Source: Acinetobacter higginsii (GTDB lineage: Bacteria; Pseudomonadota; Gammaproteobacteria; Pseudomonadales; Moraxellaceae). Taken from it: 64,000 bases of DNA. The stretch lies in NCBI RefSeq assembly GCF_000369525.1, contig NZ_KB850072.1:1878625-1942624 (forward strand), given 5' to 3'. Shown in pieces: positions 1-10,536 of the stretch. The notes beneath the pieces are model-generated. The model was not told where the DNA came from. It did no database searches and saw only the letters and a program-made list of their open reading frames with translations. A program made the position numbers and the translations under genes. The first letter of the stretch is position 1; every line of letters starts with the position of its first letter.

Positions 1-879
1 ATGTAATGCACGCTTAAGTTGTAATTTGAAGAAACGACGGTTATATAATCCTGTTAAATCGTCTAACTCACTTGAAAGCTGTAATTGGATTTCAGTTTGT
101 CGTTGTGTGGTCACATCGCGAGACAGACACAAAACCTGCACGATCTGGCCCTTATCATTTAATATCGGCGTGAGTAAATTATCCCAATATTGTCTTTCAG
201 TCCCTTCTCCACTCATCCCACGGAAACGCGCAGCCTTCCCTTTAAGTGCCGTTTTTAAGGCATAACTTGCCTTGGTTCTTATTTCCACAGGTAACAGCTC
301 GGCCCACTTCATGCCAAAGCTATTTTGGCTTTGAGGAAGATTAAGTGCGATACATCCCGTTTTATTGACATGCAGTAAAGAGCCATCTGCTTCTAATAAT
401 TTTATGCAATCAATACTATTATCCAGCATGTTGGTTTGGGCATTAATACACTGAACTAAGTTTTGTTGATACTGCTTGGTTTCATGGATATCAACGCTAT
501 TGATAAACCAATGTGCTTTTTCTTCTGAATTCGCCGCTATAAATTTTGCTGACAATAAAAACCAGCGATATGCACCAGACTGATGTTTTAATCGGCATTC
601 AATTTGAAATGAGGATTTATCGGTAAATGCCTGCTGCCACTCATTTTGGAAGATTGCTCTATCCTCAGAATGGATTAAATCGACCCAGTCTTTTGCAAAA
701 TGTTCTAGGTCATTAAAACCAATATACTCTTGACCTAAACTATTAAAAAAATACGCATCTCCGGACTCAGAGAGTAGCCAGACCAGACTCGGAATACGGT
801 TAAAAATATTTTGTTGGGCCTCACTCAGTTGATGGTTAGAGTGAAAAGGAATAGCCAAGTTCACAGACTTCTGTTCCAA
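1..879 (-). CDS. PAS-PAS-GGDEF signalling protein, 5' part (runs off window)
   Basis: Translating the minus strand from about 879 gives an open frame to base 1. It holds two PAS-like segments: an early one around VWLLSESGDAYFFN and a second after an MLDNSIDCIKLLEADGS stretch. It ends with DLTGLYNRRFF, the classic opening of a GGDEF diguanylate cyclase domain, so the catalytic part (and perhaps an EAL domain) lies outside the window. No signal peptide or membrane segment is visible, which suggests a cytoplasmic sensor. The start is uncertain: TTG at 879 has an AGAGAG Shine-Dalgarno-like stretch before it, GTG at 864 is the alternative, and an in-frame TAG lies just upstream of both. It is transcribed towards the left edge, away from ppsR. 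Confidence 0.75.
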   Translation of the reverse strand, partial: MEQKSVNLAIPFHSNHQLSEAQQNIFNRIPSLVWLLSESGDAYFFNSLGQEYIGFNDLEHFAKDWVDLIHSEDRAIFQNEWQQAFTDKSSFQIECRLKHQSGAYRWFLLSAKFIAANSEEKAHWFINSVDIHETKQYQQNLVQCINAQTNMLDNSIDCIKLLEADGSLLHVNKTGCIALNLPQSQNSFGMKWAELLPVEIRTKASYALKTALKGKAARFRGMSGEGTERQYWDNLLTPILNDKGQIVQVLCLSRDVTTQRQTEIQLQLSSELDDLTGLYNRRFFKLQLKRALH

Positions 880-1102
880 ACAGAACTCTCTCTATCAAGA
901 TATTCAGTTGCAATAAAAGCCATAGACCACCAACAATAAAAAGTGAGATTTAAATCACAGTATTGTAGCAGAAATGCAATAAAATTATCACCAATTGCAG
1001 ACCGATCAGTTAGATTTACTTTATTATTTAATATCAATTATTTATTTTAAATTCACGATATTTGTCAAACTTTCTTTAAGAAAATGATCTAAAAAATTAC
1101 AG

Positions 1103-1130
1103 ACTACCTCATCTTGAGGACTGAGGTAGT
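1103..1130 (-). terminator. Hairpin terminator after ppsR
   Basis: ACTACCTCA pairs with TGAGGTAGT around a 10-base loop, just downstream of the ppsR stop. On the minus strand a T-rich stretch follows within about seven bases, so it is a plausible intrinsic terminator. Confidence 0.5.
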
Positions 1131-1139
1131 CAGGCATGA

Positions 1140-1976
1140 TTAGCCAATACGACGTTTTAAACCCGTCATTTGTAAGACACGTGTTGAGATTTCCTCAATC
1201 GACATTTCCGTGACATTTAAATATTTAATCCCTTCAGAAATATAAATCCCTTCAATCGCACGTAATTCCATCTGACACTGGCTGAAACTTGAATAGCGGC
1301 TATTCGCTTTACGTTCGTTACGGATTGCCACCAAACGTTCGGCATCAATCATCAAACCAAATAGCTTGTTTTTATGTTCGCGCAGTACTTTTGGCAAACG
1401 ATTGTCATCCAAATCTTCTTCAGTCAATGGATAATTCGCTACACGAATACCAAATTGTAATGACAAATAAATTGAGGTCGGGGTTTTTCCTGAACGTGAT
1501 ACGCCAATTAAAATAATGTCGGCTTTGTCATAATGGCGTGTTCTCGCCCCATCATCATTGTCCAGTGCGAAATGTACCGCATCGATACGTGCTTTATAAT
1601 ATTCAGAATCAGTCACCGCATGAGTTTGTCCAACCAAAGTGGTCGGTGGCGTACCTAGTTCTTGTTCTAATTTACTAATCAAGCCTTCAAAAACGTCTAA
1701 GTTGACTGCCTTAGCAGTATTGATAATTTCACGGACATGCGGGTCAACTAAAGTATCAAAAACTAGCGGCAAAGAACCATCACGACTTTGACATGCATTG
1801 ATCTCTACAGCGACATTCATAGCCGCCTCTTCAGTCGTAATATACGGTATAATATGGATGTCAAAATCAACGTTTGGAAATTGCGCAAGTAGTGAATGTC
1901 CAAGGGTTTCTGCGGTAATTGCGGTACCATCTGAAATAAAAAAAACGCTCCGTTTAATTTCTTTACTTACGGGCAT
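1140..1976 (-). CDS. ppsR: PEP synthase regulatory kinase/phosphorylase PpsR
   Basis: This is a DUF299-family bifunctional enzyme. It inactivates phosphoenolpyruvate synthase by ADP-dependent phosphorylation of an active-site Thr and reactivates it by phosphate-dependent dephosphorylation. The protein is 278 residues, the usual family length. It carries the characteristic P-loop GVSRSGKTPTS at about residues 158-168 and the N-terminal SVFFISDGTAITAETLG block. ATG at 1976 is preferred because AAGGAG sits seven bases upstream; a TTG lies directly before it. The gene is divergent from its target ppsA across about 160 bp, an arrangement that itself supports the assignment. Confidence 0.95.
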   Translation of the reverse strand: MPVSKEIKRSVFFISDGTAITAETLGHSLLAQFPNVDFDIHIIPYITTEEAAMNVAVEINACQSRDGSLPLVFDTLVDPHVREIINTAKAVNLDVFEGLISKLEQELGTPPTTLVGQTHAVTDSEYYKARIDAVHFALDNDDGARTRHYDKADIILIGVSRSGKTPTSIYLSLQFGIRVANYPLTEEDLDDNRLPKVLREHKNKLFGLMIDAERLVAIRNERKANSRYSSFSQCQMELRAIEGIYISEGIKYLNVTEMSIEEISTRVLQMTGLKRRIG

Positions 1977-2134
1977 CAAAATTCTCCTTAAACATTTGTC
2001 TTAGTGCTCTATAATCTTTATAGTAAACTCATCTAACATGACTGTCGCTTAGTAAAACACTAAATCTAAGCACTTTTGTATAATTTCATACCAATGATGG
2101 TCATTCATACTGCAAAAAAAGTGGAGTAAATACT

Positions 2135-4513
2135 TTGGAAGCGCGCGTAATCGGTCTGGAAAAATTAGGAAAACACGATGTCGAACTCGTAGGTGGGAAA
2201 AACTCATCTTTGGGTGAAATGATCAGCCATTTATCCAATGCTGGTGTATCGGTACCTGGTGGCTTTGCAACTACTGCTGCTGCCTATCGTGAGTTCTTGG
2301 ATCAAAGCGGCTTAAACGCTCGTATTCAGGCTGAACTTGTTCAGCTAAATGTAGAAGATGTAAATGCACTTGCTGAAACTGGTGCAAAAATCCGTAACTG
2401 GATTGTTGAAACTCCGCTTACTGCGACATTAGAACAAGAAATTCGTGAAGCTTTTGCTGCACTTTCAAACGGCAACCCAGACATTGCTGTTGCGGTACGT
2501 TCTTCTGCAACGGCTGAAGACTTACCTGATGCGTCTTTCGCAGGTCAACAAGAAACATTCCTCAACATTCGCGGTATTGATAATATTCTTATCGCGATTA
2601 AAGAAGTTTTTGCATCACTTTATAATGACCGTGCGATTGCTTACCGTGTACACCAAGGCTTTGAACATAGTGTTGTTGCCCTTTCTGCTGGTGTACAACG
2701 TATGGTTCGCTCTGAAACTGGTGCTGCGGGCGTTATGTTTACGCTTGATACAGAATCAGGTTTCCGTGATGTGGTCTTTATTACTGCATCTTACGGTTTA
2801 GGCGAAATGGTCGTTCAAGGTGCTGTAAACCCAGATGAATTCTATTTATCTAAACCGCTTTTAAATGCAGGTAAACACTCTGTTTTACGTCGTAACCTCG
2901 GTTCTAAACACCAGAAAATGATTTATGGTGAAGAAGGTTCTGCGGGTAAATCAGTGGTTGTGGTTGACGTTGAAAAACCAGAACGCCAACAATTCGCATT
3001 AAATGATCACGAATTACACGAATTAGCAAAGCAAGCTTTAATCATCGAACAACACTACGGCTCGCCGATGGATATCGAATGGGCAAAAGATGGCGATGAT
3101 GGTCAAATCTATATCGTTCAAGCACGTCCTGAAACAGTAAAAAGCCGTCAAAATGTCGGTACCATGGAACGTTATTTGTTAAAACAACGCGGTACTGTCA
3201 TCTGTGAAGGTCGTTCAATCGGTCAACGCATTGGTTCAGGTAAAGTGCGTGTTGTAACATCTATTAAAGAAATGGATAAGGTTCAGGACGGTGACGTACT
3301 TGTATCTGACATGACTGACCCAGATTGGGAACCAGTGATGAAGCGTGCTGCTGCAATCGTTACCAACCGTGGTGGTCGTACTTGTCACGCAGCAATTATT
3401 GCACGTGAATTAGGTGTTCCAGCAATCGTGGGTTGTGGTAATGCAACAGAAGTACTGACTGATGGTCAAGAAGTAACAGTTTCATGTGCTGAAGGTGATA
3501 CTGGCTTCATCTACGAAGGTGCATTAGATTTCGAAGTACAACGTAATTCGATTAATTCAATGCCTTCATTACCATTCAAAATCATGATGAACGTTGGTAA
3601 CCCTGACCGTGCATTTGACTTCGCTCAAATCCCGAATGAAGGGATTGGCCTTGCACGTCTTGAGTTCATCATTAACCGTATGATCGGTGTGCATCCAAAA
3701 GCATTATTAAACATTGATAGTTTGCCACGTGAAACTCGTGCGGCTGTTATGGCACGTACTTCAGGCTACTCTTCTCCAATCGAATTTTATGTCGAGAAGT
3801 TAGTTGAAGGTATTTCGACACTTGCTGCTGCATTTGCAGAAAAACCAGTCATCGTACGTATGTCTGATTTTAAATCGAATGAATATGCAAACTTGATCGG
3901 CGGTAAGCTCTACGAGCCGGAAGAAGAAAACCCAATGCTGGGCTTCCGTGGTGCGAGTCGTTATGTATCTGATAACTTCCGTGATTGTTTTGAACTTGAA
4001 TGTCGTGCCTTGAAAAAAGCACGTGATGAAATGGGTTTAACCAATATCCAAATCATGATTCCATTCGTTCGTACTGTTTCTGAAGCAAAACGTGTGATTG
4101 AACTACTTGCTCAAAACGGTTTGAAACGTGGTGAGAATGGCCTCAAAGTCATCATGATGTGTGAATTACCAACCAATGCCCTATTGGCTGAGCAATTCCT
4201 TGAACACTTCGATGGTTTCTCTATCGGTTCAAACGACTTAACACAATTAACACTCGGTCTTGACCGTGATTCTGGTATCGTATCTCACTTATTCGATGAG
4301 CGTGATCCAGCAGTTAAAGCGCTCCTTTCTATGGCAATTCATGCTTGCCGCAAAGCAGGAAAATACGTTGGTATTTGTGGTCAAGGTCCTTCGGATCACC
4401 CTGACCTTGCGAAGTGGCTCATGGAACAAGGTATTGAATCTGTGTCACTTAACCCTGACTCAGTACTTGATACTTGGTTCTTCCTTGCTGAAGAACAAAT
4501 CAAGAAAGCCTAG
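2135..4513 (+). CDS. ppsA: Phosphoenolpyruvate synthase
   Basis: This cytoplasmic enzyme converts pyruvate, ATP and water to PEP, AMP and phosphate, the first step of gluconeogenesis from C3 compounds. The 792 residues match the family. They comprise the N-terminal ATP-grasp-like nucleotide-binding domain ([11 protein letters not shown] near residue 20, [11 protein letters not shown] near 121), the phosphohistidine swivelling domain with GGRTCHAA (catalytic His418, and Thr416 as the expected PpsR target), and a C-terminal PEP-binding TIM barrel ending in SIGSNDLTQ and CGQGPSDHP motifs. The start is TTG, with GGAG about nine bases upstream. It is divergent from ppsR. Acinetobacter depends on gluconeogenesis, so an active PpsA is expected. 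Confidence 0.97.
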   Translation: MEARVIGLEKLGKHDVELVGGKNSSLGEMISHLSNAGVSVPGGFATTAAAYREFLDQSGLNARIQAELVQLNVEDVNALAETGAKIRNWIVETPLTATLEQEIREAFAALSNGNPDIAVAVRSSATAEDLPDASFAGQQETFLNIRGIDNILIAIKEVFASLYNDRAIAYRVHQGFEHSVVALSAGVQRMVRSETGAAGVMFTLDTESGFRDVVFITASYGLGEMVVQGAVNPDEFYLSKPLLNAGKHSVLRRNLGSKHQKMIYGEEGSAGKSVVVVDVEKPERQQFALNDHELHELAKQALIIEQHYGSPMDIEWAKDGDDGQIYIVQARPETVKSRQNVGTMERYLLKQRGTVICEGRSIGQRIGSGKVRVVTSIKEMDKVQDGDVLVSDMTDPDWEPVMKRAAAIVTNRGGRTCHAAIIARELGVPAIVGCGNATEVLTDGQEVTVSCAEGDTGFIYEGALDFEVQRNSINSMPSLPFKIMMNVGNPDRAFDFAQIPNEGIGLARLEFIINRMIGVHPKALLNIDSLPRETRAAVMARTSGYSSPIEFYVEKLVEGISTLAAAFAEKPVIVRMSDFKSNEYANLIGGKLYEPEEENPMLGFRGASRYVSDNFRDCFELECRALKKARDEMGLTNIQIMIPFVRTVSEAKRVIELLAQNGLKRGENGLKVIMMCELPTNALLAEQFLEHFDGFSIGSNDLTQLTLGLDRDSGIVSHLFDERDPAVKALLSMAIHACRKAGKYVGICGQGPSDHPDLAKWLMEQGIESVSLNPDSVLDTWFFLAEEQIKKA

Positions 4514-4523
4514 TCTTTTTTAG

Positions 4524-4553
4524 AAAAAGGCCCTCTTTCGTAGGGTCTTTTTT
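4524..4553 (+). terminator. ppsA terminator
   Basis: AAAAAGGCCCT pairs with AGGGTCTTTTT (one G-T pair) and is followed by a T run, 10 bp after the ppsA stop. Confidence 0.7.
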
Positions 4554-4581
4554 CATCTTTCGTAATTGAGATTTTAAAATT

Positions 4582-5343
4582 ATGCAAATTTACTTGGCTC
4601 GTAACAATCAACAAGCAGGACCTTACAGTTTAGAACAAGTGAACCAAATGCTTGCCAGTCAACAAGTTTTATTGACCGATTTAGCTTGGCATGAAGGTAT
4701 GGCTGAATGGAAAACACTTGGTGAACTGACACAAGGTAAGCTTGTCTACGAACCTGTAGGTTACTCTCCTTTTAGTGCTCAAATTAAAACTGAAACGAAC
4801 GAACCAACTTACAAAATCAAAGTCGAACAAAAAGTACCTGAACTCGCACCTTTTCATTCACGTGCGCTAGCGAAAGTTTTTGATCTCATCCTTTGGCTAC
4901 CGATGGCTTCTATCCCATCTTTCTTTTTTAATGAAAGCCAATACCAAGAGTTGTTTGAAATTCAAAAACAGATGCAAGCCACCCAAATTGCATCTGATAA
5001 AGCAGTAGAATTACAGCATCAATTGATGCAGCTAATTCCAAATGAAGCATGGATAATGATCTTTGCTTACCTCATTGTCATGCTCATGATTCAGGCATTC
5101 TTTATTGCAAAATCAGGCCAGAGTATTGGTAAAAAAATCGCCAAGATTAAAATTGTGGATATCGAAACATCAGAAAAAGTCAGCACAATTCGGGCCTTTT
5201 GGTTGAGAAGCGTGTTCTTTATTATTCTCAATTTGATCCTTGTGCCAATCATTACCGTGATTGATTATGCTTTATTCGCATTTACCAAAAATCGTCAAAC
5301 TTTGCACGATAAAATGGCAAAAACTAAGGTCATTAAGCAGTAA
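4582..5343 (+). CDS. GYF_2-RDD membrane protein
   Basis: The protein has 253 residues. Residues 1-60 form a GYF_2/DUF4339-like domain (GPYSLEQVNQML, then LAWHEGMAEWKTLGEL), a small module thought to bind proline-rich or protein partners. From about residue 90 an RDD domain follows: AFHSRALAK-like opening, membrane segments near 100-115, 155-175 and 205-230, and the GQSIGKKIAKIKIVD signature. RDD proteins are inner-membrane proteins of mostly unknown function, and some have been linked to Na+/H+ transport. The gene stands alone between two terminators. The precise role is unknown; only the domain architecture is supported. Confidence 0.8.
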   Translation: MQIYLARNNQQAGPYSLEQVNQMLASQQVLLTDLAWHEGMAEWKTLGELTQGKLVYEPVGYSPFSAQIKTETNEPTYKIKVEQKVPELAPFHSRALAKVFDLILWLPMASIPSFFFNESQYQELFEIQKQMQATQIASDKAVELQHQLMQLIPNEAWIMIFAYLIVMLMIQAFFIAKSGQSIGKKIAKIKIVDIETSEKVSTIRAFWLRSVFFIILNLILVPIITVIDYALFAFTKNRQTLHDKMAKTKVIKQ

Positions 5344-5360
5344 TCACAAATCGATAAACA

Positions 5361-5385
5361 AAAGAGGATTTATTCCTCTTTTTTT
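5361..5385 (+). terminator. Terminator after the RDD gene
   Basis: AAAGAGGA pairs with TCCTCTTT around a five-base loop and is followed by T7. Confidence 0.7.
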
Positions 5386-5530
5386 ATGTATTAAGCTGAT
5401 ATCTATATAAAAAACACAGATGCAAATAACAATCCCTACAAAATAAATCGGGTTTTAAAACAAGTATTTCACACGACTTTATGAGTAGCTTAGTTTTTCA
5501 ATATAAGGCATAATGCCCAACAACGTTGCG

Positions 5531-5584
5531 GTGTCGCGTGATTGCTAAGCATTTTTTAACCAATCCTTATCAATCACGCGACAC
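5531..5584 (+). promoter_or_regulatory. 14-bp perfect inverted repeat upstream of cyoA
   Basis: GTGTCGCGTGATTG (5531-5544) and its exact complement CAATCACGCGACAC (5571-5584) flank a 26-base spacer, about 60 bp before the cyoA start. The half-sites are 40 bp apart, close to four helical turns. The element could be a looped operator or an mRNA leader hairpin. Nothing else in the 300-bp gap between the RDD gene and cyoA looks genic. Confidence 0.55.
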
Positions 5585-5642
5585 TTTAATCGCTATCCCA
5601 TAATTTTAATTAGGGAATGGGACTCTTCACCGAGGTTGTAAA

Positions 5643-6698
5643 ATGAGACAAACGATTTTAGCTGTATTGTCTTTATCAACGATGGCTGCGCTCTTGACTG
5701 GGTGCGGCGGTGATATGGTACTTCTAAACAATAAAGGTCCAGTTGGTCAAGGTCAAAGTAACCTGATGATGACTGCGATCTATTTAATGCTATTGGTGGT
5801 GATTCCATCAATCATTATGGCATTATGGTTTGGTTGGAAATATCGCGCATCGAATAAAGATGCAGACTATAAACCTACTTGGGCACACTCAACGACAATT
5901 GAGATCGTTGTATGGGGTGTACCTGTCATTATTATTGGTATTTTAGCTTGGTTAACTTGGTGGGGTTCCCACAAGTACGACCCTTACCGTCCGTTAGAAT
6001 CAGATAAAGCACCATTGACTATTCAAGCTGTCGCTGAACAGTTCAAGTGGATTTTTATCTATCCTGAGCAAAACATTGCAACGGTAAACGAAGTACGCTT
6101 CCCAGAACAAACACCAGTAAGCTTTAAGATCACTTCTAACTTCACGATGAACTCGTTCTTCATCCCACAGTTAGGCGGTCAGATTTACGCAATGGCTGGT
6201 ATGCAAACTCACCTTCACCTATTAGCCGACGAACCAGGTATCTTCCGTGGTTTCTCAGCAAATTATTCAGGTTACGGTTTCTCACAAATGCGCTTTAAAG
6301 CACATAGCGTGACTGAGCCAGAATTTGCACAATGGGTAGAAGCAGTTAAAGCTGGTAATGGTACAAGTATTAACCCTGAAGCAATTCAAAAAGGCACACT
6401 TGACCAAGCTGAGTTAGCAACGCTTAAAGATGGCGATCGTTCTAAGCATCAGATCGAGCATTTAGTGAATCGTGCTAAAGCTGCTGGTGATGAAGAAGCA
6501 CTTGCAAAAGCTGAAGCGATGAAACCGTTCCCGACTAAGCCACACCCAGTGACTTATTACTCATCAGTTGAGCCAAAATTGTTTGAAACAATCATCAACC
6601 ACTACATGAGTAACTATCACGGTGCTGACCATTCTGCTGGACATGATGCAACAGCAGAAACTCATGCTGCAGCAGAACACGCTGCTCAAGGGGAATAA
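5643..6698 (+). CDS. cyoA: Cytochrome bo3 ubiquinol oxidase subunit II
   Basis: This is subunit II of the proton-pumping quinol oxidase. The N-terminus is a lipoprotein signal with lipobox LTGC near residues 19-22, followed by two membrane helices (about 40-65 and 85-105) and a periplasmic cupredoxin-like domain that in this family lacks the CuA ligands of cytochrome c oxidases. The protein has 351 residues. The C-terminal tail after about residue 320 is rich in Ala, His and Glu, as are the tails of CyoC and CyoD. It is the first gene of cyoABCDE, with cyoB three bases after the stop. Confidence 0.97.
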   Translation: MRQTILAVLSLSTMAALLTGCGGDMVLLNNKGPVGQGQSNLMMTAIYLMLLVVIPSIIMALWFGWKYRASNKDADYKPTWAHSTTIEIVVWGVPVIIIGILAWLTWWGSHKYDPYRPLESDKAPLTIQAVAEQFKWIFIYPEQNIATVNEVRFPEQTPVSFKITSNFTMNSFFIPQLGGQIYAMAGMQTHLHLLADEPGIFRGFSANYSGYGFSQMRFKAHSVTEPEFAQWVEAVKAGNGTSINPEAIQKGTLDQAELATLKDGDRSKHQIEHLVNRAKAAGDEEALAKAEAMKPFPTKPHPVTYYSSVEPKLFETIINHYMSNYHGADHSAGHDATAETHAAAEHAAQGE

Positions 6699-6701
6699 GA
6701 C

Positions 6702-8693
6702 ATGGATATGATTTTTGGTAAATTGGGGTGGGATTCTATCCCGACTGAACCCCTTGTACTTGTCACCATGGTCTTTATGGCACTTGGTGCAATTGCTGTA
6801 TTAGGTGGTATTACCTATTTCAAGAAATGGGGATATTTGTGGAACGAATGGTTTATCACTGTAGACCATAAAAAGATTGGTATCATGTATATCATCGTAT
6901 CTGTAGTCATGCTGTTGCGTGGCTTCGCCGATGCAATCATGATGCGTCTACAACTTTTCCTCGCGAAAGGCGGCGGCGAAGGTTACTTACATCCTGACCA
7001 CTACGACCAGATCTTCACCGCACACGGTGTAATCATGATCTTCTTCGTAGCAATGGGTCTCGTTGTTGGTATGATGAACATCTCTGTACCTTTACAGATT
7101 GGTGCTCGTGACGTTGCCTTCCCATTATTGAACTCTTTAAGCTTCTGGTTATTCGCTGGTGCTGCTGGTTTAATGATGCTTTCACTTGTATTAGGTGAAT
7201 TTGCTGCGACTGGTTGGATGGCTTACCCTCCTCTATCTGGCATTCAATATTCTCCTGGTGTTGGTGTTGACTACTATATCTGGGCACTTCAAGTTTCTGG
7301 TCTAGGTACGCTTTTATCTGGTGTTAACTTCTTTGTTACCATCATCAAAATGCGTGCACCTGGCATGAAATTAATGGACATGCCTATTTTCACGTGGACT
7401 TCACTTTGTACGGCTGTATTAATCATTGCATCATTCCCTGTATTAACAGGTACGCTTGCAATGCTGACGCTTGACCGTTACTTCGGCTTCCATTTCTTCA
7501 CAAATGAGCTTGGCGGTAGCCCAATGCTTTATGTGAACTTGATTTGGACATGGGGTCACCCTGAAGTATATATCTTAGTATTACCAGCATTTGGTTTATA
7601 CTCAGAAATCGTTGCAACCTTCTCTCGTAAAGCGTTGTTCGGTTATAAGTCTATGGTGTATGCGACGATTGCGATTACTGTACTTGCGTTCGTTGTATGG
7701 CTTCACCACTTCTTCACCATGGGTGCTGGTGCGAACGTTAACGCGTTCTTCGGTATCATGACCATGGTTATTGCGATTCCTACAGGTGTGAAAATCTTCT
7801 CTTGGTTATTCACAATGTATAAAGGTCGCATCACCTATACTACTCCTATGTTATGGACGCTTGGCTTCCTTGTAACATTCGGTATCGGTGGTTTAACTGG
7901 TGTACTTATGGCTGTTCCACCTGCGGACTTCCTTGTACACAACTCATTATTCTTGATCGCTCACTTCCATAACGTAATTATCGGTGGTGTGGTGTTTGGT
8001 ATGTTTGCCGGCATCATCTTCTACTGGCCGAAAATGTTTGGTTGGAAGCTCAACGAAGCATGGGGTAAAGCTGCGTTCTGGTTCTGGTTCATTGGTTTCT
8101 ATTTTGCATTCATGCCACTTTATATCCTTGGTTTCATGGGTATGACGCGTCGTTTGAATACATATGACAACCCTGAGTGGGATCCATACTTAGCAATTGC
8201 ATTGTTTGGTGCTGTTCTTATCGCGATCGGTATTGCATGTTTCTTAATGCAAATCATCGTTGGTTTCTTACAACGTAAGGACAACATGGACCATACAGGC
8301 GATCCATGGGATAGCCGTACCCTTGAATGGGCAACGTCATCTCCTGCTCCGTTCTATAACTTTGCGCATGAACCAGATGCTAGCGGTGTAGACCGTTTCT
8401 GGACTGACAAAGAAAATGGTGTAGCATACGCACGTAACACTAAATATGAAGACATCCACATGCCGACTGATCGTGCTGCTGGTTTTGTCATTGCAATGTT
8501 CATTACAATTCTTGGCTTTGCACTCATCTGGCATATTTGGTGGCTCGCTGTTGTTTCATTCGTTTCAGCTATTGTTAGCTTGATCGTAAGCTCATTCACG
8601 AAGAATGTTGATTACTACGTTCCTGCTGCTGAAGTTGAGCGTATTGAAAACGAACGCTATGCTTTACTTGAAAAACACTTGAAGAAGGACTAA
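6702..8693 (+). CDS. cyoB: Cytochrome bo3 ubiquinol oxidase subunit I
   Basis: This is the catalytic subunit: it oxidises ubiquinol at haem b and reduces oxygen at the haem o3-CuB centre while pumping protons. The 663 residues form a haem-copper oxidase core of many membrane helices. Visible ligands are the low-spin haem His in FTAHGVIM, the CuB and cross-linked Tyr motif [12 protein letters not shown], the CuB pair in WLHHFFTMG, and the haem His residues in [10 protein letters not shown]. Length and motifs match E. coli CyoB closely. It lies tightly within the operon, four bases before cyoC. Confidence 0.98.
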   Translation: MDMIFGKLGWDSIPTEPLVLVTMVFMALGAIAVLGGITYFKKWGYLWNEWFITVDHKKIGIMYIIVSVVMLLRGFADAIMMRLQLFLAKGGGEGYLHPDHYDQIFTAHGVIMIFFVAMGLVVGMMNISVPLQIGARDVAFPLLNSLSFWLFAGAAGLMMLSLVLGEFAATGWMAYPPLSGIQYSPGVGVDYYIWALQVSGLGTLLSGVNFFVTIIKMRAPGMKLMDMPIFTWTSLCTAVLIIASFPVLTGTLAMLTLDRYFGFHFFTNELGGSPMLYVNLIWTWGHPEVYILVLPAFGLYSEIVATFSRKALFGYKSMVYATIAITVLAFVVWLHHFFTMGAGANVNAFFGIMTMVIAIPTGVKIFSWLFTMYKGRITYTTPMLWTLGFLVTFGIGGLTGVLMAVPPADFLVHNSLFLIAHFHNVIIGGVVFGMFAGIIFYWPKMFGWKLNEAWGKAAFWFWFIGFYFAFMPLYILGFMGMTRRLNTYDNPEWDPYLAIALFGAVLIAIGIACFLMQIIVGFLQRKDNMDHTGDPWDSRTLEWATSSPAPFYNFAHEPDASGVDRFWTDKENGVAYARNTKYEDIHMPTDRAAGFVIAMFITILGFALIWHIWWLAVVSFVSAIVSLIVSSFTKNVDYYVPAAEVERIENERYALLEKHLKKD

Positions 8694-8697
8694 GGAA

Positions 8698-9318
8698 ATG
8701 GCTGAAGTACTTCATCACGACAACCACGGCCACGATGGTCATCATGAACATGATGATACTGACTTAACGGTCTTTGGTTTCTGGACATACTTGATGAGTG
8801 ACTTGATTCTTTTCGGATCACTCTTCATTGCGTTCGCTGTATTAAGCAGTCATATCCCGCCAGGAACCCCAAGTGCATATGACCTATTCCATGATTCATT
8901 AGGCTTCGTGTTAACTGAAACATTTGCCTTATTGATTTCATCGGTAACATTTGGTTTTGCTGTACTTGCATCTTATAAAAAGAATGTAAATCAAGTGATC
9001 ACTTGGTTGTTTGTTACATTCCTTTTTGGTGCATCGTTCATTGGTATGGAAATCTATGAGTTCCATCACCTTGTACACGAAGGCCATGGTCCAACTCACA
9101 GTGCATTCTTATCTGCATTCTTTACTTTGGTTGGTACACACGGTATCCACGTAACTTCTGGTTTAGTGTGGATGCTGGTATTAATCTACCAAATTAAAAA
9201 GAATGGTTTGACTTTACCGAATACACGTCGTCTTGCTTGCTTAAGCTTGTTCTGGCACTTCCTTGACATCGTTTGGATCTGTGTATTCAGCGTCGTTTAC
9301 TTACTGGGAGTTCTCTAA
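8698..9318 (+). CDS. cyoC: Cytochrome bo3 ubiquinol oxidase subunit III
   Basis: The protein has 206 residues with five predicted membrane helices and a typical subunit III core ([16 protein letters not shown], then [12 protein letters not shown] and the terminal [18 protein letters not shown]). It stabilises subunit I and probably assists in keeping the proton pathway active. The first about 22 residues are notably His/Asp-rich ([15 protein letters not shown]), a possible metal-binding tail. Its stop overlaps the cyoD start by one base (TAATG), which suggests translational coupling. Confidence 0.97.
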   Translation: MAEVLHHDNHGHDGHHEHDDTDLTVFGFWTYLMSDLILFGSLFIAFAVLSSHIPPGTPSAYDLFHDSLGFVLTETFALLISSVTFGFAVLASYKKNVNQVITWLFVTFLFGASFIGMEIYEFHHLVHEGHGPTHSAFLSAFFTLVGTHGIHVTSGLVWMLVLIYQIKKNGLTLPNTRRLACLSLFWHFLDIVWICVFSVVYLLGVL

Positions 9319-9647
9319 TGAGTAGTCATGACCATAATGCGGCAGGTGCGTCACACGGTAACTTTAAACAATACACGATTGGATTTATCCTTTCTGTCAT
9401 CCTTACCATCATCCCTTTCGGGATGGTGATGGCTGGCGGTTTTAGTCGTGGCATTTTAGTTACAGTAATTGCAATCACTGCTGTTGCTCAGGTACTTGTA
9501 CAACTTGTGTATTTCTTGCACATGAATACATCATCTGACCAACGTTGGAACCTTATTGCATTTATCTACACAATCTTATGTATCGCTGTACTTTTAGTCG
9601 GCTCTGTGTGGATTATGAATTACCTACACTACAACATGATGATCTAA
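9318..9647 (+). CDS. cyoD: Cytochrome bo3 ubiquinol oxidase subunit IV
   Basis: This is a 109-residue small subunit with three membrane helices (about 22-42, 48-68 and 82-104) and the family block VLVQLVYFLHMNTS. The start was set at ATG 9318, which overlaps the cyoC stop; a longer in-frame version starting inside cyoC would add residues unrelated to the family. The N-terminus is His-rich (SSHDHNAAGASHG), echoing CyoC. It assists assembly of the CuB site in the bo3 oxidase. Confidence 0.95.
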   Translation: MSSHDHNAAGASHGNFKQYTIGFILSVILTIIPFGMVMAGGFSRGILVTVIAITAVAQVLVQLVYFLHMNTSSDQRWNLIAFIYTILCIAVLLVGSVWIMNYLHYNMMI

Positions 9648-9657
9648 ACTGATCGTC

Positions 9658-10536
9658 ATGTGGAAAAAGTACTTATTCCTGACTAAACCAGGAATTCTCT
9701 TCGGTAATTTTATTACCACCTTGGGCGGCTTCTTCTTAGCCGCCCAAGGCTCTATAGACTGCCTCTTATTATTACTTACTCTTCTCGGAACAACATTAGT
9801 GGTTGCTTCTGGTTGTGTAGTTAATAACGTAATTGATCAAGACATCGATCAGAAAATGCAACGCACCATGAACCGTGCACTTGTGACCAAAACCATTTCC
9901 CCTACTGTTGCCATGTGCTATGCGCTGGTTTTAGGTGTGATTGGCTTTAGCATGCTCTGGTTTTATGTTAATGCTTATGCTTTTTTATTCGCTGTCATTG
10001 GTTTTGTCGTCTATGTCGGTTTTTATAGTTTGTGGAGCAAACGCACCACAATCCATCAAACCGTGATCGGTAGTATTTCTGGAGCGAGTCCACCTGTTAT
10101 TGGTTATGTGGCTGTAAGTCATCAGTTCGATATAGCGGCCCTATTGATCTTTGTTGCATATGCTTTATGGCAAATGCCGCATTCATGGGCGATCGCAATT
10201 TATCGTTTTGACGACTATAAAAATGCAGGCGTTCCTATTTTACCTGTAGCCCGTTCAATCCTTAGAACAAAAATCGAATCACTGATTTATGTGGTTTTAT
10301 TTACTCTAGCGATGAATGCATTATATGTATATGGATACACCAATATCGTGTTCTTGGTCATCTGTAATATACTTTGCATTTACTGGTTCTACATTGCTAT
10401 TTTAGGATTCAAGGCCGAAGATGATCAGCTTTGGGCCAAACGCTTTTTCCTTTTCTCAGTAATCCTCATTACTGTTATCAGTTTAAGCTTCAGCTTCACC
10501 TTTAAAAGCCCTGCACCATTCTTTCCTATTTTTTAA
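9658..10536 (+). CDS. cyoE: Protohaem IX farnesyltransferase (haem O synthase)
   Basis: This UbiA-family membrane prenyltransferase converts haem B to haem O for the bo3 oxidase. The 292 residues show the Asp-rich active-site motif in NNVIDQDIDQKMQRTMNRAL and the second motif around YRFDDYKNAGVPILPVA, with about eight or nine membrane helices. The start is ATG 9658, ten bases after the cyoD stop. It is the last gene of the operon and is followed by a strong terminator. Confidence 0.96.
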   Translation: MWKKYLFLTKPGILFGNFITTLGGFFLAAQGSIDCLLLLLTLLGTTLVVASGCVVNNVIDQDIDQKMQRTMNRALVTKTISPTVAMCYALVLGVIGFSMLWFYVNAYAFLFAVIGFVVYVGFYSLWSKRTTIHQTVIGSISGASPPVIGYVAVSHQFDIAALLIFVAYALWQMPHSWAIAIYRFDDYKNAGVPILPVARSILRTKIESLIYVVLFTLAMNALYVYGYTNIVFLVICNILCIYWFYIAILGFKAEDDQLWAKRFFLFSVILITVISLSFSFTFKSPAPFFPIF

